A stretch of DNA of 64,000 nucleotides. It comes from Oscheius sp. JU75 (taxonomy: Eukaryota > Nematoda > Chromadorea > Rhabditida > Rhabditidae). The stretch is taken from NCBI GenBank assembly GCA_037178855.1, contig JASJZC010000001.1:7130001-7194000 (forward strand), given 5' to 3'. Position numbers and translations under genes: made by a program. The notes under the pieces were generated by a model. It had not been told where the DNA came from. It was given only the letters and a program-made list of their open reading frames with translations, and did no database searches. Position 1 is the first letter of the stretch. Each line of letters opens with the position of its first letter. This document shows, piece after piece, positions 22,125 to 33,621 of this stretch.

Positions 22125-24987
22125 ATGTCCAGCAAACATCTGCGCCGTCATTTGGAGGAGCAGGAAAAGGCCCGAGCTGAGGATAAAGCCGAAAATGAAT
22201 CAGAGGAGGAGGAAGAGGTTCCGCGTAAGCCTGTTGTCAATCGTTTCGCCTTTCTGGGTTTGTCTCTTTCAATGTTCTAAGTCAGATGTTTTAGGAGACG
22301 AATCGGAGCCAGAAAAGGAGGAAAGTGATGGGGAGGAAGAGGTAGCTGATGTAGAAGTCGTCGCAACAAAGGTGAGCAGTGGTTTAAATTTTTTCCAATC
22401 AAATTTCTCTAGAAGGAAGTTGCCAAACCTGCCACCAAGCAGAAAAACAAGAATAAGAAGAGAGGCGCCAAGAAGCAAGAGGATTCTGATGACGAGGATC
22501 GGCTCCTAGACCGTCTCGCTAAACAGGTTAGGCTATTAGTTTCATACCAGCCGTCTCATCAGATTGGCGGTTGCGCCGCTTCGTAGTAACAAAAACTCCT
22601 AGTGGCTTTGGAGCAAATGCCAAGTCATAGAGCGCACCCGAAGCCTTGCCACCCAATTTAGGCAATAACTGTTTCTGAGCGACACAACTTTTCGACAAGA
22701 TAATTTGCTCACTTCTTGTTTGTGGCCACCGACAAATAAACAAACAGACAGACAGAAAAACCATCGCTCTTTAGATACTAGTGGTCATTCTACAACTTTC
22801 CAGAACGCTGAGCTTTCTCTCGAGGAATCGACCTCGTCCGAGCCGCTCAACTTCAAGGAGGGCCTGTTAAATGGACTGCTGAAGGTGGATCCGAAGAAGT
22901 TCGATCCCAAGGCCGAGTTGAAGGCGATACTTGGAAAGGCCTTCAAGGAGCCCACTTCCAACAAAACCAAGGCTCACGACTCGGCACGACTTGGCGGCAG
23001 AATTGTCAAACAGAGCCGGGCCTGGCCCCCGATGAGAAATATCGGGCTGTCAATGATACAGGATGAGAGCAACAAGCACAAGTTCAAGTTCTCGTTCAAT
23101 AAGCATTATGAAATGCTGGAGAGGATGGCTTTGATTGGAGAACGCGGCCACAGCATCGGAGCTGCTCAAGAGGTCTATCTCATATTTTGTCATTCAGTTC
23201 TTTTAAATTCAGATTATTGGAACGGAACACTGGCATCTTCATTCGCTCCTTCTTCTCGCCACTGCCAGTGTCATGCAGGAAGATGTCACTCAGGCTATGG
23301 ATCTTATTGGTTCGTTATCTTTACCCTTTCGTTCACAAATGACAATCAGAAAGAGGAATCTACTTCTGCGAGCAGAACTTCCACAGCGGATTTGACTACA
23401 CAGACATTTCGCATCGTCTCAAGTACTCGGACTACGAGAACAGGGCCTTCTACCTTCTCCTTCACAAGTACATGCTGCTTTGTGCACAGAAAAGGTAAAT
23501 TATCTTTTTTCCTGGTCTGAACTGGCTTCAGATGCTTTGACACGGCTCTGAATTATGCCAAGCTGATTTGTACTTTGGATGTAGGGAATGACCCCCTCGC
23601 CATGTTCCTCTACATCGACTCGCTGGCTATCAAGGCCAAAAAGTACGACTGGCTCAAGCAGCTCTGCCATGCCTATTCAGTAAATTAATTCCTCTTCTCT
23701 TCTGATCTCATTCCAGGAGAACAAAAAGATGACTCTGTTGCCAAACTTCGCCTATTCCAAGGCTCTCGGAGCTTTCATGATGGCCAAATCGGACGAGGAG
23801 AAAGAAGCAGCTGACAAGCTGATGGAAGAGGCGATTCAACAGTTTCCCGGCGTCGTGACTCATTTAATCGACGTCCTTCAAATACGGGCCGATTCAGCTG
23901 TGGATACTAATGCCTTCCTGAGCCCCATTGCCTTCGGACGGTAGAACTCTACGTCTGTTACAAGCATTAAATGTTTAGAGAGAGCGATGGCTACAAATGG
24001 ATTGTCAAAATATATGTCCACTTGACCCAGGAGCTGTGGAAGGCGCCGGAGACTCTTCTTTGGCTCGAAAGAATTTCTCGTAAAGTCGCGCAAGACTCGA
24101 ATTCCGGTGCTGTGAAGAACAAGATGCAGGAATGGAAGGACAAGTTAGTTTTCTTTGATCTACTTAAAGCGAGTGTCCGGACCTTTTCTCGACCATGAGT
24201 TCCGATATGGGCATTGTAGAGAAAAATTCGCTGATTACGGAGGTGTACTACTTTTTTGTTTTTATCATTAATCATCACCGAAATATAAGCCCGCAAAGCT
24301 GCTACTCCAGAACAAAAGTTACCATTTGCCGAAAAGCTTTCTTGGCAGTTCTTGCCACCCTTGTCACGACAAGTCGCGCGCTTTTTGGGAAGTTAAGGCT
24401 AGTTCCAGAGAAAAGTCAGTCAAAAGTCAGTTTCTCGTAGCATGTTGCTCTTTTATTTCTAGGCAACTACTCGGAATAGAAGTTAGGTGCATCCCATTTG
24501 CTTTCAGAAACGAATCTATCCTGGTTTAGGGCGTACGCAAACTAATCACTCGCTTTAAGAACCGAAGAAAATAATTTCAGTCGCCTTCGTATGTTCGTCG
24601 GTGTTCCAGAAGAAGTTCGACGTCTCTCCGTCCTTCTCGGTATCAACAATGAGGATACGACCTTGACCGATCCCATCCCGCCATCTGGAAGTGTTAACAA
24701 GTATGTTTTATGTCTCCTTCTCTCAACACACTCCAATTTTTACTAGATATCTAGTGCCCGTAGCTCGTGAGCAAGCTGATGAACACTTTTTGGCTTCTTT
24801 TATCAACTCGATGCTACCCGACTACGATGCGGTAAGCTCTTTAAAACACAATATACCGTTCTCTACCCAGTCGGTCTCTCTGGTGGAGCGACTGCAACAG
24901 CTTGCCCAAGATGCTCCCGACCTCAATACCGTAATGAACCTTTTCGGACTGGGCCCCGGTCGTCCCGATCAGCAACAAAACCAGTGA
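22125..24987 (+). CDS. TCF25: TCF25 / Rqc1, ribosome quality control factor
   Basis: Subunit of the complex that handles stalled 60S-nascent chains with Listerin and NEMF. The ATG at 22125 follows CTTTTAG directly. An acidic N-terminus (ESEEEEEVPRKPVVNRFAFL, with the family's RFA-F element) precedes a Lys-rich segment, then the TCF25 core: KVDPKKFDPKAELK, RGHSIGAAQE, FALNYAKLICTLD-like helical repeats and a C-terminal domain with RMFVGVPEEVRRLSVLLG. About twelve exons, about 600 aa. Two introns are long for this locus: about 22529-22801 and 24143-24580. The preceding gene IBA57 is 127 bp away, which suggests a two-gene operon. Confidence 0.93.
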
Positions 24988-25180
24988 TATGGGTTCCGGT
25001 TTGTTCCTACTGTGATTTTTATTCCCCTTTCTAAACTTATTTTGCATACGAGATGGTTTATTGAGAGAAAAGGCACAGCTGACACAAAAACAACCCGCGA
25101 TGAGGATTTTCTCTATGTAACGGAATCGCTCCTTTGGAATCACAGAACTTTGGCCCCTTTTTTTCTAGCTGAGAACATTC

Positions 25181-25461
25181 TCACTGCTCGTCGAACAACT
25201 GCGACGGTTTGATCATCTCAAAGAGGAAGATCAGCGTCCCCATTGCCGTCACATACAGGGCCAGACAGAATATCCATTCTGTCCTGGAAAAAAAGCTTTT
25301 GCAAAGAATATAAAATGCACGAACCTGGTAAGAGTCACACCGGCAACTTCTTTTCGAATATTCCTCGTATCGTCCTCATTCACAGCTGAAAATAATAGTT
25401 GTTCGTTATTCTCACTGCTCTGACAGCCCTAGTTCACACCGGAAATCTCAATGGCTTTCAT
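25181..25461 (-). CDS. 61-residue single-pass membrane protein
   Basis: Three exons (25461-25440, 25385-25325, 25283-25181) join in phase to 61 aa. A charged N-terminus (EDDTRNIRKEV) is followed by one hydrophobic helix (WIFCLALYVTAMGTLIFLF) and a short tail EMIKPSQLFDEQ. No signal peptide, so a tail-anchored or type II topology is likely. It resembles small accessory subunits of membrane complexes, but I cannot name it. Two short introns in so short a frame argue strongly that it is real. An upstream exon extending the N-terminus is possible because the frame stays open for some 35 codons before the ATG. It converges on TCF25 with about 190 bp between stops. Confidence 0.65.
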
Positions 25462-26977
25462 AAATAAACGTTGCTCGGGAAAGTGCTCTGTCAACAGAAT
25501 GTTACGCACTGCGGACGGCAGCGATTCGGTCGCGAGGTCAATTGAGAATTAGTTCCTCGGTTTTACAGGTGTATATTTCTGGAAATATTCCTCTCAGACT
25601 AGTTCGTTAATCTCTGGCGATTAGGCCGGGGAGGGAGAAAGACGAACCCGACCGGATGCCCCAGTCCCCGGAGCCACTTCTGATGGATATCCGTGCGGAA
25701 GAGAACGTACCCTGGTCGAGTGAAGTTGGCTGCATTGGAACGAGAGAAAGGAACAGATGTTCCCCGTTCTAGGGGAAGCAGAAGAAAACGCTATTGAGAG
25801 ACAGACAGCCCTTCAGACCCAATTAGCCCATTGGAGCTGGAAGGGGAATTTGCGGGGCTAGACAGTTGACACCAGATTGGAGCAAAAGGGCTTGGGATTA
25901 TCACACAGTATTAGTGGGCCGGACTCGACGTCAACGAGGTCGAAAAACATCTCCCTTTCGTTTAGTCATCGGATGTTCTGAGCAGCGAAAAGATGAATTT
26001 CTCATACCAGCGTGTGAGACTCTTCTCACTTCCAGGAACAGCCATCACGAGATCCGATGGGAAGTTGACTAACGAACTTTAGCGTGTATGGAGGACATAT
26101 AACTAACAGCTCCTGATAGTTTGTAGTTAGGTCTATGACCCTTTCTAGGGCAATAGATATGTTTGAGGTATGATTGATGGAACTTTCCAAGGGGAAGAAA
26201 TTGCCAACGCAAAGACAAGGAAGAGGTGTAGGTTTTAGGCAAATACCCAACGCGGTTATGACCAGAACCGTACAACTAGTAAAAGTTCCTCTAAGCACGC
26301 CAAATTCGGGTCGGGGACGGAGTAAGGTCAAAAATTACTGAACCTCCGAATCCTGGACAATGGCAGCTTGTAACAGGCAACTTGAAGGAATTCTAGCAAT
26401 GGCAATTTGTAAAAGAATAACGCGTCTAACATAGGGTAAATGAGTTCCAAGAGAGGGATTACATAGAGCGGTAGTCAATTACCCCTAATGAATTAAAGGT
26501 AAACTGACTTCCGACTGTTCGTCTGGAGTTGAACATGACGTTCTCTGTGCGTTGTCCTCAGCTTTTCGAGCTCTCCGAGACCACGCCCCTTCGAGCTGGG
26601 AAGAGTCTCTGCCTTAGTCTCTCTCCTTTCGACCTGAATGTTTCTTGTAATTGTCCTGACGAACTGGCCGAACCGTCTGTTTTCCACAACGAAATCCTAA
26701 AACCAAGGTGACAGCCCAAATTGGAGGGGATGAATCACCTAAAGACGAAGATCGAGTTCAAAAAATGTAGAAAAGGTCCAATTAGGAAATTATCCTAATC
26801 CCTTTTCGACTATCATCACTACGAGAAGAAGCAATGGCGTAATCGTCGAGGATTAACACCCGTCGGCCAACAAACGGACTGCGAGACTGCTTTTCCGAAA
26901 AGTGCTCTCGGGTTGAGAGTTGGGACGATCTGTGCTCTTGATACATGAACTTGAAGGGAAAAAAAAGTTTATTGCCG
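25462..26977. other. Intergenic, no gene seen
   Basis: About 1.5 kb without a convincing exon chain. Short frames at 26026-26331 (minus) and 26529-26711 (plus) show no motifs. Confidence 0.5.
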
Positions 26978-27659
26978 TTATTTTTTGCCCAAAAATGTTG
27001 CCAGACCCTTGGCCATTGCCAGTCCTCTATCCAGAAATGAACCGCCGTCCTAAAAAAAATGATAATGTGGGTATTTGTGTAGAACGATTTGCAGTGTAGC
27101 AACTCTTAAGAAGCTGCCACGGCTGAAACACACCAAGACTTAGCGCATCTTTGGTTGTTTTCCGGAAAAAAGTAGGCTTACAACTTGCTCGTGAACTTCC
27201 CTATCAATCTAATGATAAGATCTTCGCGTTTGCCGAACTGGGACAAATGAATCACGAGAAACAAGCTGACACACTTGGAATTTTTGAAATTTGCATGATA
27301 AGGTTCTCAACTCACCACAATAGCTCCGCCGTTGCATCGATCTTCTTGTTTACAACAGCAAAAAGTGACCGGCTTACCGGCAACAGTCTGATCGAAACAC
27401 TGGTTTTCATAGAACTGAACGCCATAGTAGTTCCAATTATTTCGTTTCTTACCTGACAAATAACTGAATTACACCCGGCTTTCTGCAGTTTGTACATGGA
27501 GCCCATGTGAACTGACGCATTGTAACAAGAGTCTGTAGACTTGCCACACTGTTTCGTTTCAGAGCCTATTGTCGAGCCATGCATTACAGAATATCCAGTG
27601 TAGCATTCGAGACTGATGGCAATGGTGACGAGGGAACATATGTAGAGAATCGACGGCAT
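26978..27659 (-). CDS. Secreted Ly6/uPAR-like (three-finger) protein
   Basis: Three exons (27659-27453, 27414-27316, 27049-26978) give 125 aa. Signal peptide MPSILYICSLVTIAIS, then LECYTGYS at the mature N-terminus and a regular Cys spacing that ends with CCCKQEDRCNGG, the CC-x(4)-D-x-C-N close of the Ly6/uPAR fold. The tail (GLAMAKGLATFLGKK) is mildly hydrophobic and could be a weak GPI signal or an amphipathic helix. The last intron, 266 bp, is long for this locus. Ly6 proteins are mostly cell-surface or secreted binding modules; the partner is unknown. The next gene, CHMP1, is divergent. Confidence 0.75.
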
Positions 27660-28281
27660 AACACTGGTCGAGTGGACAGTCGCCTATCGAAACTTTACAC
27701 CATTGCGCTCGTTTTGGTCATAAATCTGGCCTTGGCAGGAACTTGTCACTTGTTGTTTTTCCATTGTTGAGCCAGGCTCTGCTGAATGCGCGCCAAATCT
27801 AGGCTCCTTCACGGCCGTTACTGTATCCTAAGCGCGAGAGTTCATATGAGGTTTATTAGCTCAATTTTCTTTTCTTTCTCTAATCTCTTGTTATGTAGAC
27901 TGTTTCAGTCCGTTCTCTTGTTTTGATGTCTTGTTGTTGTTGAAAGATCCATCAAAATGACTTGCTAACGGATACGCAAATTTTGTCCGCAATTTCGCGT
28001 CACTGGAGACACCATAGAGAAAATGACTCACTTTATTTCTAGCCTTGACGTCATATCTTTCACAACCTTCCTGATTCACGCTCAAAATCGTCCCAACCCT
28101 GTCTTGAGTTCACTAACTGACAAGCTGAGGCTATTCCCTAGCTCTTCCATTTTTTATTGAACGAAGTTATCCACTTGTTTTTGTTATTGTTCCCGTTCTC
28201 AGCTGAAGCCGTTATCCTTTCACAATTTTTCTTTTTATTCGGGTCTATTTCTTCCTTTCAGATCGCACAACATCAGTCAAA
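27660..28281. other. Divergent intergenic region
   Basis: Separates the Ly6-like gene (minus) from CHMP1 (plus). CTTTCAG at 28255-28261 is a splice acceptor 20 nt before the CHMP1 ATG. No other element was recognised. Confidence 0.5.
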
Positions 28282-29075
28282 ATGGGACAAGGAGAAAGCG
28301 GAATGGCACTGGACAGTAAGTTTCAACTTCTCTACCTTCCGAGAAACTCTTCTTTTTTTTTTACAAAGTGTTTCAGAACATCTTTTCGAGCTGAAATTTG
28401 CCGCTAAGCAGCTCGAGCGAAGTGCAGCAAACTCGGAGAAGCAGGAAAAGGTCGAAAAGGATAAACTGACTGCTGCTATGAAGGTGTGATTGATAATTTT
28501 TCTATAAAAAATAATCTTTCAGAAAGGAAATATGGAAGTCGCTAAAATCCACGCTGAGAACGCCATTCGCAAGAAGAACGAGGCCGTTAACTATATACGA
28601 ATGGCTGCCAGAATTGATGCCGTCGCTGCTCGAGTACAATCAGCCGCCACTCAGAGAAGAGTAACCCAAAGCATGGCCGGAGTCGTAAAAGCGATGGAGA
28701 GTGCCATGAAGAGCATGAATTTGGAGAAGGTTCAACAGCTGATGGACAGATTCGAGCGCGATTTCGAAAATTTGGATGTTCATACAGCTACTATGGAACG
28801 GACTATGGATGGAACGACTGTTCTCAATGCTCCTCAGTCTCAGGTCGATCAGCTTATCGCCGAAGCTGCCGACAAGGCCGGGTATGTTTATTTTCTTGTC
28901 TTTTTATCAAGTTTTATGCTCTTAAAATCTTATCAACAAACTAATTGCTGGTTTCAGAATCGAACTCAACGCGGAGCTGCCCTCCTCCATCCCGACTGCT
29001 CTCCCAAGCTCTTCAGCCAGTGTTGCCGAAGACAAAGACCTCACAGAACGCTTGGCGGCCCTTCGAAACATGTAA
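28282..29075 (+). CDS. CHMP1: ESCRT-III subunit CHMP1
   Basis: Charged multivesicular body protein that helps recruit VPS4 and remodel membranes in endosomal sorting, cytokinesis and nuclear envelope sealing. Four exons (28282-28315, 28377-28483, 28523-28881, 28958-29075) give 205 aa, the usual size. HLFELKFAAKQLERSA at the N-terminus, the helix HAENAIRKKNEAVNYIRMAA, and a C-terminal MIM1-type motif DLTERLAALRNM that binds the VPS4 MIT domain. The N-terminus is short and the first intron falls after codon 11. No oddities were seen. Confidence 0.95.
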
Positions 29076-29527
29076 AATGCAAATTTGATGTAAATACCGA
29101 CTTTCATTGCGAGTAATGTCCCTCTTCTCCCAATTGTGTAGTGTGATCCTCACTTCCCAAAATGTAAAAATTGTCCTAAACTCTCCGACTTATCGCAGTT
29201 GTCTTCTCTTCCTTTTTTTCAAGTATCGAAAATTGTACCAATTCGTTTGCTGCGAATTAAACTGACTTTATCGGTTTTTGTCATGTCGTTCTGGCTTCTT
29301 TTCCAGCTGTGTTTCTTTTTCAGACCTTATTTATAGAAATAACGCGTTATATGGTGCTAAAAAGAAATTAATCGGATCTGGTTGCGCGTACTTTGGACTT
29401 GCGCTCCATCGTCATAGCCACTTGTTTTTCGTCGCAGAATCGAAGCTTTTCTTTTCAAATTTAGTCTTTTCGTTCTGTTTCTTAAAGGTTTCTCGCCCGT
29501 TGCCTCATTTTAATCTTTTTTTTCAGC
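29076..29527. other. Intergenic between CHMP1 and ETF-beta
   Basis: Same-strand gap of 452 bp with AATTAAA near 29256 and a pyrimidine-rich tract ending TTTTTTTCAG at 29526, 1 nt before the ETF-beta ATG. The gap could hold a promoter or be an operon spacer. Confidence 0.4.
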
Positions 29528-30506
29528 ATGCGGGTTCTCGTCGGAGTCAAAAGGGTCGTCGATTACGCTGTGAAGGTTAGTTCATTCCCTCTTGTTGTTT
29601 TCACATGGGAAAAAGTCTGTTCAACTTACAAAACTACTTTAGGTTCGCGTCAATCCGAACAAGACTGGCGTTATTACCGACAACGTCCAGCACAGCATCA
29701 ATCCCTTCGACGAGATCGCTCTTGAGGAGGCCGTCAAGCTCAAGGAGAAGAAGATTGCCACCGAAGTCGTCGCTTTTTCTCTGGGAAGTTCTAAAGCTCA
29801 GGAGATTTTGCGCACAGCTTTGGCTAAAGGTGCCGACAAGGCCATTCACGTCGAGGTATCGTTTTCTTTTTTATCTGAATCTCGAATTCGTTGTTCAGGT
29901 CCCTGATGCGGAAGTCAGCAAGATCGAGCCTCTCCATGTCGCCCAAGCTCTCCAAAAAGTCATCGAAAAGGAGAAGTTCGACCTCGTCTTTGTTGGAAAA
30001 CAAGCCATCGATGACGATGCCGGACAGACTGGAGCTCTTCTTGCTGGACTCCTCGACTGGCCTCAGGCTCTCTATGCTAGCAAGGTGAGGATTTTTACAC
30101 CTAAAACTAATATTGGAGTAAGGTAAGATGCATTGATGATAACTGTTCAGGTCGAAGGTGATGCCAAACAGCTGAAGGTAACGCGTGAAATCGACGGCGG
30201 CTTGGAGACCATCAACGTGAAGACTCCTGCTGTACTCTCTGCTGATCTCCGTCTCAACGAGCCCCGCTATGCTACTCTTCCCAACATTATGAAGGCCAAG
30301 AAGAAGCCCCTTCAGAAGATGACTCTTAAGGACCTCGGAGTTGACACCACACCTCAGACCCAAATACTCGAGGTTAGTGATTTCCTAGCTCTTTCTAAAC
30401 TCATTTCCAGGTTACTGAGCCTCCGGCGAGACAAGGTGGAGGATTCGTGGCCGATGTCGCCGAGCTCGTCACAAAACTGAAGGAGAAGGGTTTCGTCAAG
30501 GCCTAA
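29528..30506 (+). CDS. ETFB: Electron transfer flavoprotein beta subunit
   Basis: Partner of ETF-alpha in the mitochondrial matrix; carries electrons from acyl-CoA dehydrogenases to ETF-QO and holds the AMP. Five exons (29528-29575, 29643-29855, 29899-30084, 30151-30372, 30411-30506) give 254 aa, the typical length. [18 protein letters not shown] opens the chain; [16 protein letters not shown] and [15 protein letters not shown] are family signature blocks, and the recognition loop falls in [18 protein letters not shown]-beta usually lacks a cleaved leader, so this ATG is the likely start. Confidence 0.96.
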
Positions 30507-31059
30507 ACAGCGTTTTACCTTTCTGTCTATACTACTTTGTGGCCATTTTAAACTATTTTTGCATGTACGGTTGTAAGTTTTAGGGTGAATCATTAAAGAT
30601 GTCTTATTTGTGTTCTGGTCAATATTATGCTGTTGCGTCGTCTGCCGTCGACAAAATATTATTCATTGCTTCATATTCGATTAATCTGGCCACTGAAATG
30701 TCGATGAAAATAGCCGAGAAGAGTTCTTACCGCATTTAGCCACAAAAATGCCGGTTATAGTTGATCCGAGGAAAGAAAAGAATATTTTCGTTTTGAAAAG
30801 GCGAGGTGTTATTGTCCGTTGAGGAATGGGATTCATATCAGTCGATGGCGATCGGTAGATTCGAATAAATACGCACCAGTTTATCGATTCATCGTTGATC
30901 GTTAGACCGCTTATCGTGTGTGTCAAGTGCGCACAGACTTAAATCAGAAAAAAACGACTGGCAGATAGTGCAAGATGTGAAAAGTTAATTTCTTCTTCAG
31001 CTTCTTGCGACAAGTTGTTGTAGTCTTCTGGTACAAATCATTCTTTTTCAGCCTTCCGA
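30507..31059. other. Intergenic between ETF-beta and RPC6
   Basis: Holds CATTAAAG near 30590 as a possible polyadenylation signal and a CTTTTTTCAG-type acceptor at 31042-31051, 8 nt before the next ATG. No gene was seen. Confidence 0.45.
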
Positions 31060-32298
31060 ATGAAACCAGTGAAGCCAGAGCCGGAAGAGCATCCTCCAGC
31101 TGCTCCAGACGCGGTGGTCAAGACCGAGGCTTGTTTTATTTTCTTCCAATTCTAAAGTGTACCTTCTCTCATTCATGGTTGTTTTTAAACACCAACTTCT
31201 CAGAAAAGTTCTTAAACAATCGTTTTCCAGGTTATTGATGACCAGACTGCGGTGAACGAGCTGTTCCGACTGGTTCAGTCGAGCAAGGATGGAATCGAGA
31301 CGGACCATATTACTGCGCTAACCCCGGCTCTTACCAGCACCCAGAAGCAAATGGCCATTAACAGTTTGCTCTCGAGCAAAAGACTCGTTCTGATCAAGGA
31401 GGGTTCGATTTTAAAGCTGAAGGTTAACGAGAGTACGCAGCTAGAAGGAGTGACCGAAGAAGAGCAGGCTGTTCGTTTTTCCCTTTCCGGGCTTTTCTAT
31501 TTATTTTTCAGGTTTATTCGCTGATTGAAGAGTCGCAGACGAAAGGCATATGGATCAAAGAGCTGCGCGATAACACCGGTCTCGCTGTCTCGCAAATGCG
31601 CAAAGTTCTGAAGAGTCTGGAGAACAAAAAACTCATCAAGACCGTCAAAGTAAGCCCTATATTTTTTTTCTCAGGTATGAACGAATTGCCAGTGAAAAAC
31701 AAATTAGCACTAATTATTTTCAGGCTGTTGGAACGACTAAAAAGTGCTACATGTTGACCAGTTTTGAACCAGACACATCTCTGACTGGCGGAACCTTCTA
31801 CTCGGACCACCAGCTCGATTCGGAACTGATCCACACGCTGGTCAGCGTTTGTACCAGCTTCCTACAGTCAAAACGAAAGACTGCCGTTGACCAGTTCCCG
31901 AATGATTCCGGCATGCAGAAGGAGCTCAGCTATGTGCGACCACAAGAAGTACCCATTGTTTTTAAATTAATCCACAGTTTATGTTCAGGTGGCCAGTTAT
32001 ATTTCGGAGAAGGGCGTTCTTAACTGCCAGATCAGTTTAGAGGATATTGAACGGATTCTGGAGGTGGCTCTTCTAGACGGGACTGTTGAGAGACGGAGCG
32101 ACGGAAAGGTTTGCGTATTGTTCGTGATTCAAACGAAAAAAAACTCTTCAGATTCGGGCCACACCTATTCAACAGCTCGTCTCTCCACTGGTCTGTATTC
32201 CGTGCGGCATCTGTCCGATGATCAACGACTGCAAGCCCGGCCACGTCATCAGTCCAGAAACATGCCGCTACATGAGCGACTGGCTACACGGAAAATGA
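31060..32298 (+). CDS. POLR3F: RNA polymerase III subunit RPC6 (RPC39/Rpc34)
   Basis: Winged-helix subunit of the Pol III initiation subcomplex. Later exons are secure: 31231-31470, 31512-31649, 31724-31948, 31989-32108, 32152-32298. Marks are EESQTKGIWIKELRDNTGL, KSLENKKLIKTVK, SLTGGTFYSD, ISLEDIERIL and a Cys-rich end CIPCGICPMINDC...CRYMSDWL that can hold a [4Fe-4S] cluster. The first exon (31060 to about 31115) encodes an acidic Pro-rich start; its donor is uncertain, with GT sites at about 31109 and 31112 and a GC site after the GAG at 31124. About 305-310 aa, close to the human 316. Confidence 0.9.
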
Positions 32299-32514
32299 CA
32301 CAAGTATACTTCTAGACTATTCAATTGTTACTCTTGTTGATTTTCCAGTTTCTCCGGTACGGGTTTCGTTGTTTTTTTTTAGGTGTCGAGTGAACTATTT
32401 TTGCAAAAGTTGAGTAATTTTTCGAATCAAACGACCCTATCGCATCTAATGAAGCAGAGAAGAATAGAATACCCGTAAGACCTTTATCGTAGTCGTCTGT
32501 ATCACTCGGGCCCT

Positions 32515-32760
32515 TCAGACGTTGTGGTTCTGTTGAGTCGGTTCCTCGCTCATGTCCTTCTTCAGGGACTCGCTATCCTGGGTCTTGAGCAGCAGCAGCA
32601 GCTCCTTCGAGTTTTTCGTCGATCGAAGGATCCTTTTCTTCTTCAACGACTTCGAGGCCTTGTTAAGAGAATGCGTCTCCTTGAGATTTCTGGCGCCTGA
32701 GCGAACGGTTTCCTCTTTGGTCGACTGCTGCAACTCCGTCCTGATTCCGTAGTTCACAAC
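32515..32760 (-). other. In-frame open extension after the stop of the membrane protein
   Basis: The frame of the gene at 32761-33621 continues after its TAA for 82 codons without a stop. The predicted tail is Lys/Ser/Glu-rich (for example KEETVRSGARNLKETHSL and SLKKKRILRSTKNSKELL). It could be a cytosolic tail made by read-through or by unseen splicing, or just 3' UTR. Confidence 0.35.
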
Positions 32761-33621
32761 TTAGACATCGGCAGCCTGTGCAGTTGCTCCTATCGGGTAG
32801 ACCCGGTTGAGATACAGTGGAATGACGACCTTGGAGACGGAGACACAGTAGATGATGGTAGCTAGAGTTGCCCAGAGAACGATATCGAAAACTCCGTATG
32901 AATGCTCGATAAAGTTGGTCTTGGGCGGAGGAATTCCTTTGGCTGTGGTGATGGGCATCTCCTGGACCCAGTAGGGGAATTGTGGGTCGATCATGGAGAT
33001 GAAGGTAGGACAGCTGTTATACTGGTTGGCCATGAGGACGAAGTAGCGGGCCTTTTGTTTGCTCGTCATGATCGTCTGATAGAACTTGACATAGTGACTG
33101 TTCTCCTCGAACAGATAAAGACGAAGGATGGATTGAGTGACTTCCACGTAGAAATGGGCCTCGTTCATCTTCAAAGCTACATACAAATTGGAGAAATTGC
33201 TCGGGTATTGGTTGCCTTCTACGAAGCGCATCGAGTAGTAGCCATACGCCCGGTGCCAGAGAACATCGTCCTTGAGTTGCTCCAGTTGACGTCCTTTGAA
33301 GACCATCCGATTCTTCAACATCTTCACAGTCAGCTTCTGTCCCGGCAGCCAGTCGTCCAGAAAGCCCAAGACGACCTCGTGTTCCAGCTGGTTGTCGCAT
33401 CTGGCCGGATTGAAACTGAAGCGGAACTTGGTGTTTTTGGATGTCGTGTAGAGTCGGTCGAAGAAGGACTTGATTCGCTCTCCGTTCTCCATCGGAACCG
33501 CTGGAATGTAGGTCGAATGGCTTGGGTCAGGCGCGTTGCCGAAGAAGACATGATCCGCCACTCGGTTCGCTGCGGTGATGGCGACGACAAAGGCCAGGAC
33601 GAGGAGACATCGATCCCACAT
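32761..33621 (-). CDS. Single-exon type I membrane protein, unrecognised
   Basis: 286 aa in one uninterrupted exon, unusual in a window where nearly every gene has introns. Signal peptide MWDRCLLVLAFVVAITAA, an extracellular part of about 225 residues with one N-glycosylation site (NFSN) and few cysteines, and one membrane helix at about residues 245-271 (ending VVIPLYL). Recognisable blocks are FFDRLYTTSKNTKFRF, GQKLTVKMLKNRMVF and EVTQSILRLYLFEEN, which match no family I know. The short cytosolic end GATAQAADV meets a TAA, after which the frame stays open. A retrogene origin would explain the missing introns. Confidence 0.8.
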   Translation of the reverse strand: MWDRCLLVLAFVVAITAANRVADHVFFGNAPDPSHSTYIPAVPMENGERIKSFFDRLYTTSKNTKFRFSFNPARCDNQLEHEVVLGFLDDWLPGQKLTVKMLKNRMVFKGRQLEQLKDDVLWHRAYGYYSMRFVEGNQYPSNFSNLYVALKMNEAHFYVEVTQSILRLYLFEENSHYVKFYQTIMTSKQKARYFVLMANQYNSCPTFISMIDPQFPYWVQEMPITTAKGIPPPKTNFIEHSYGVFDIVLWATLATIIYCVSVSKVVIPLYLNRVYPIGATAQAADV

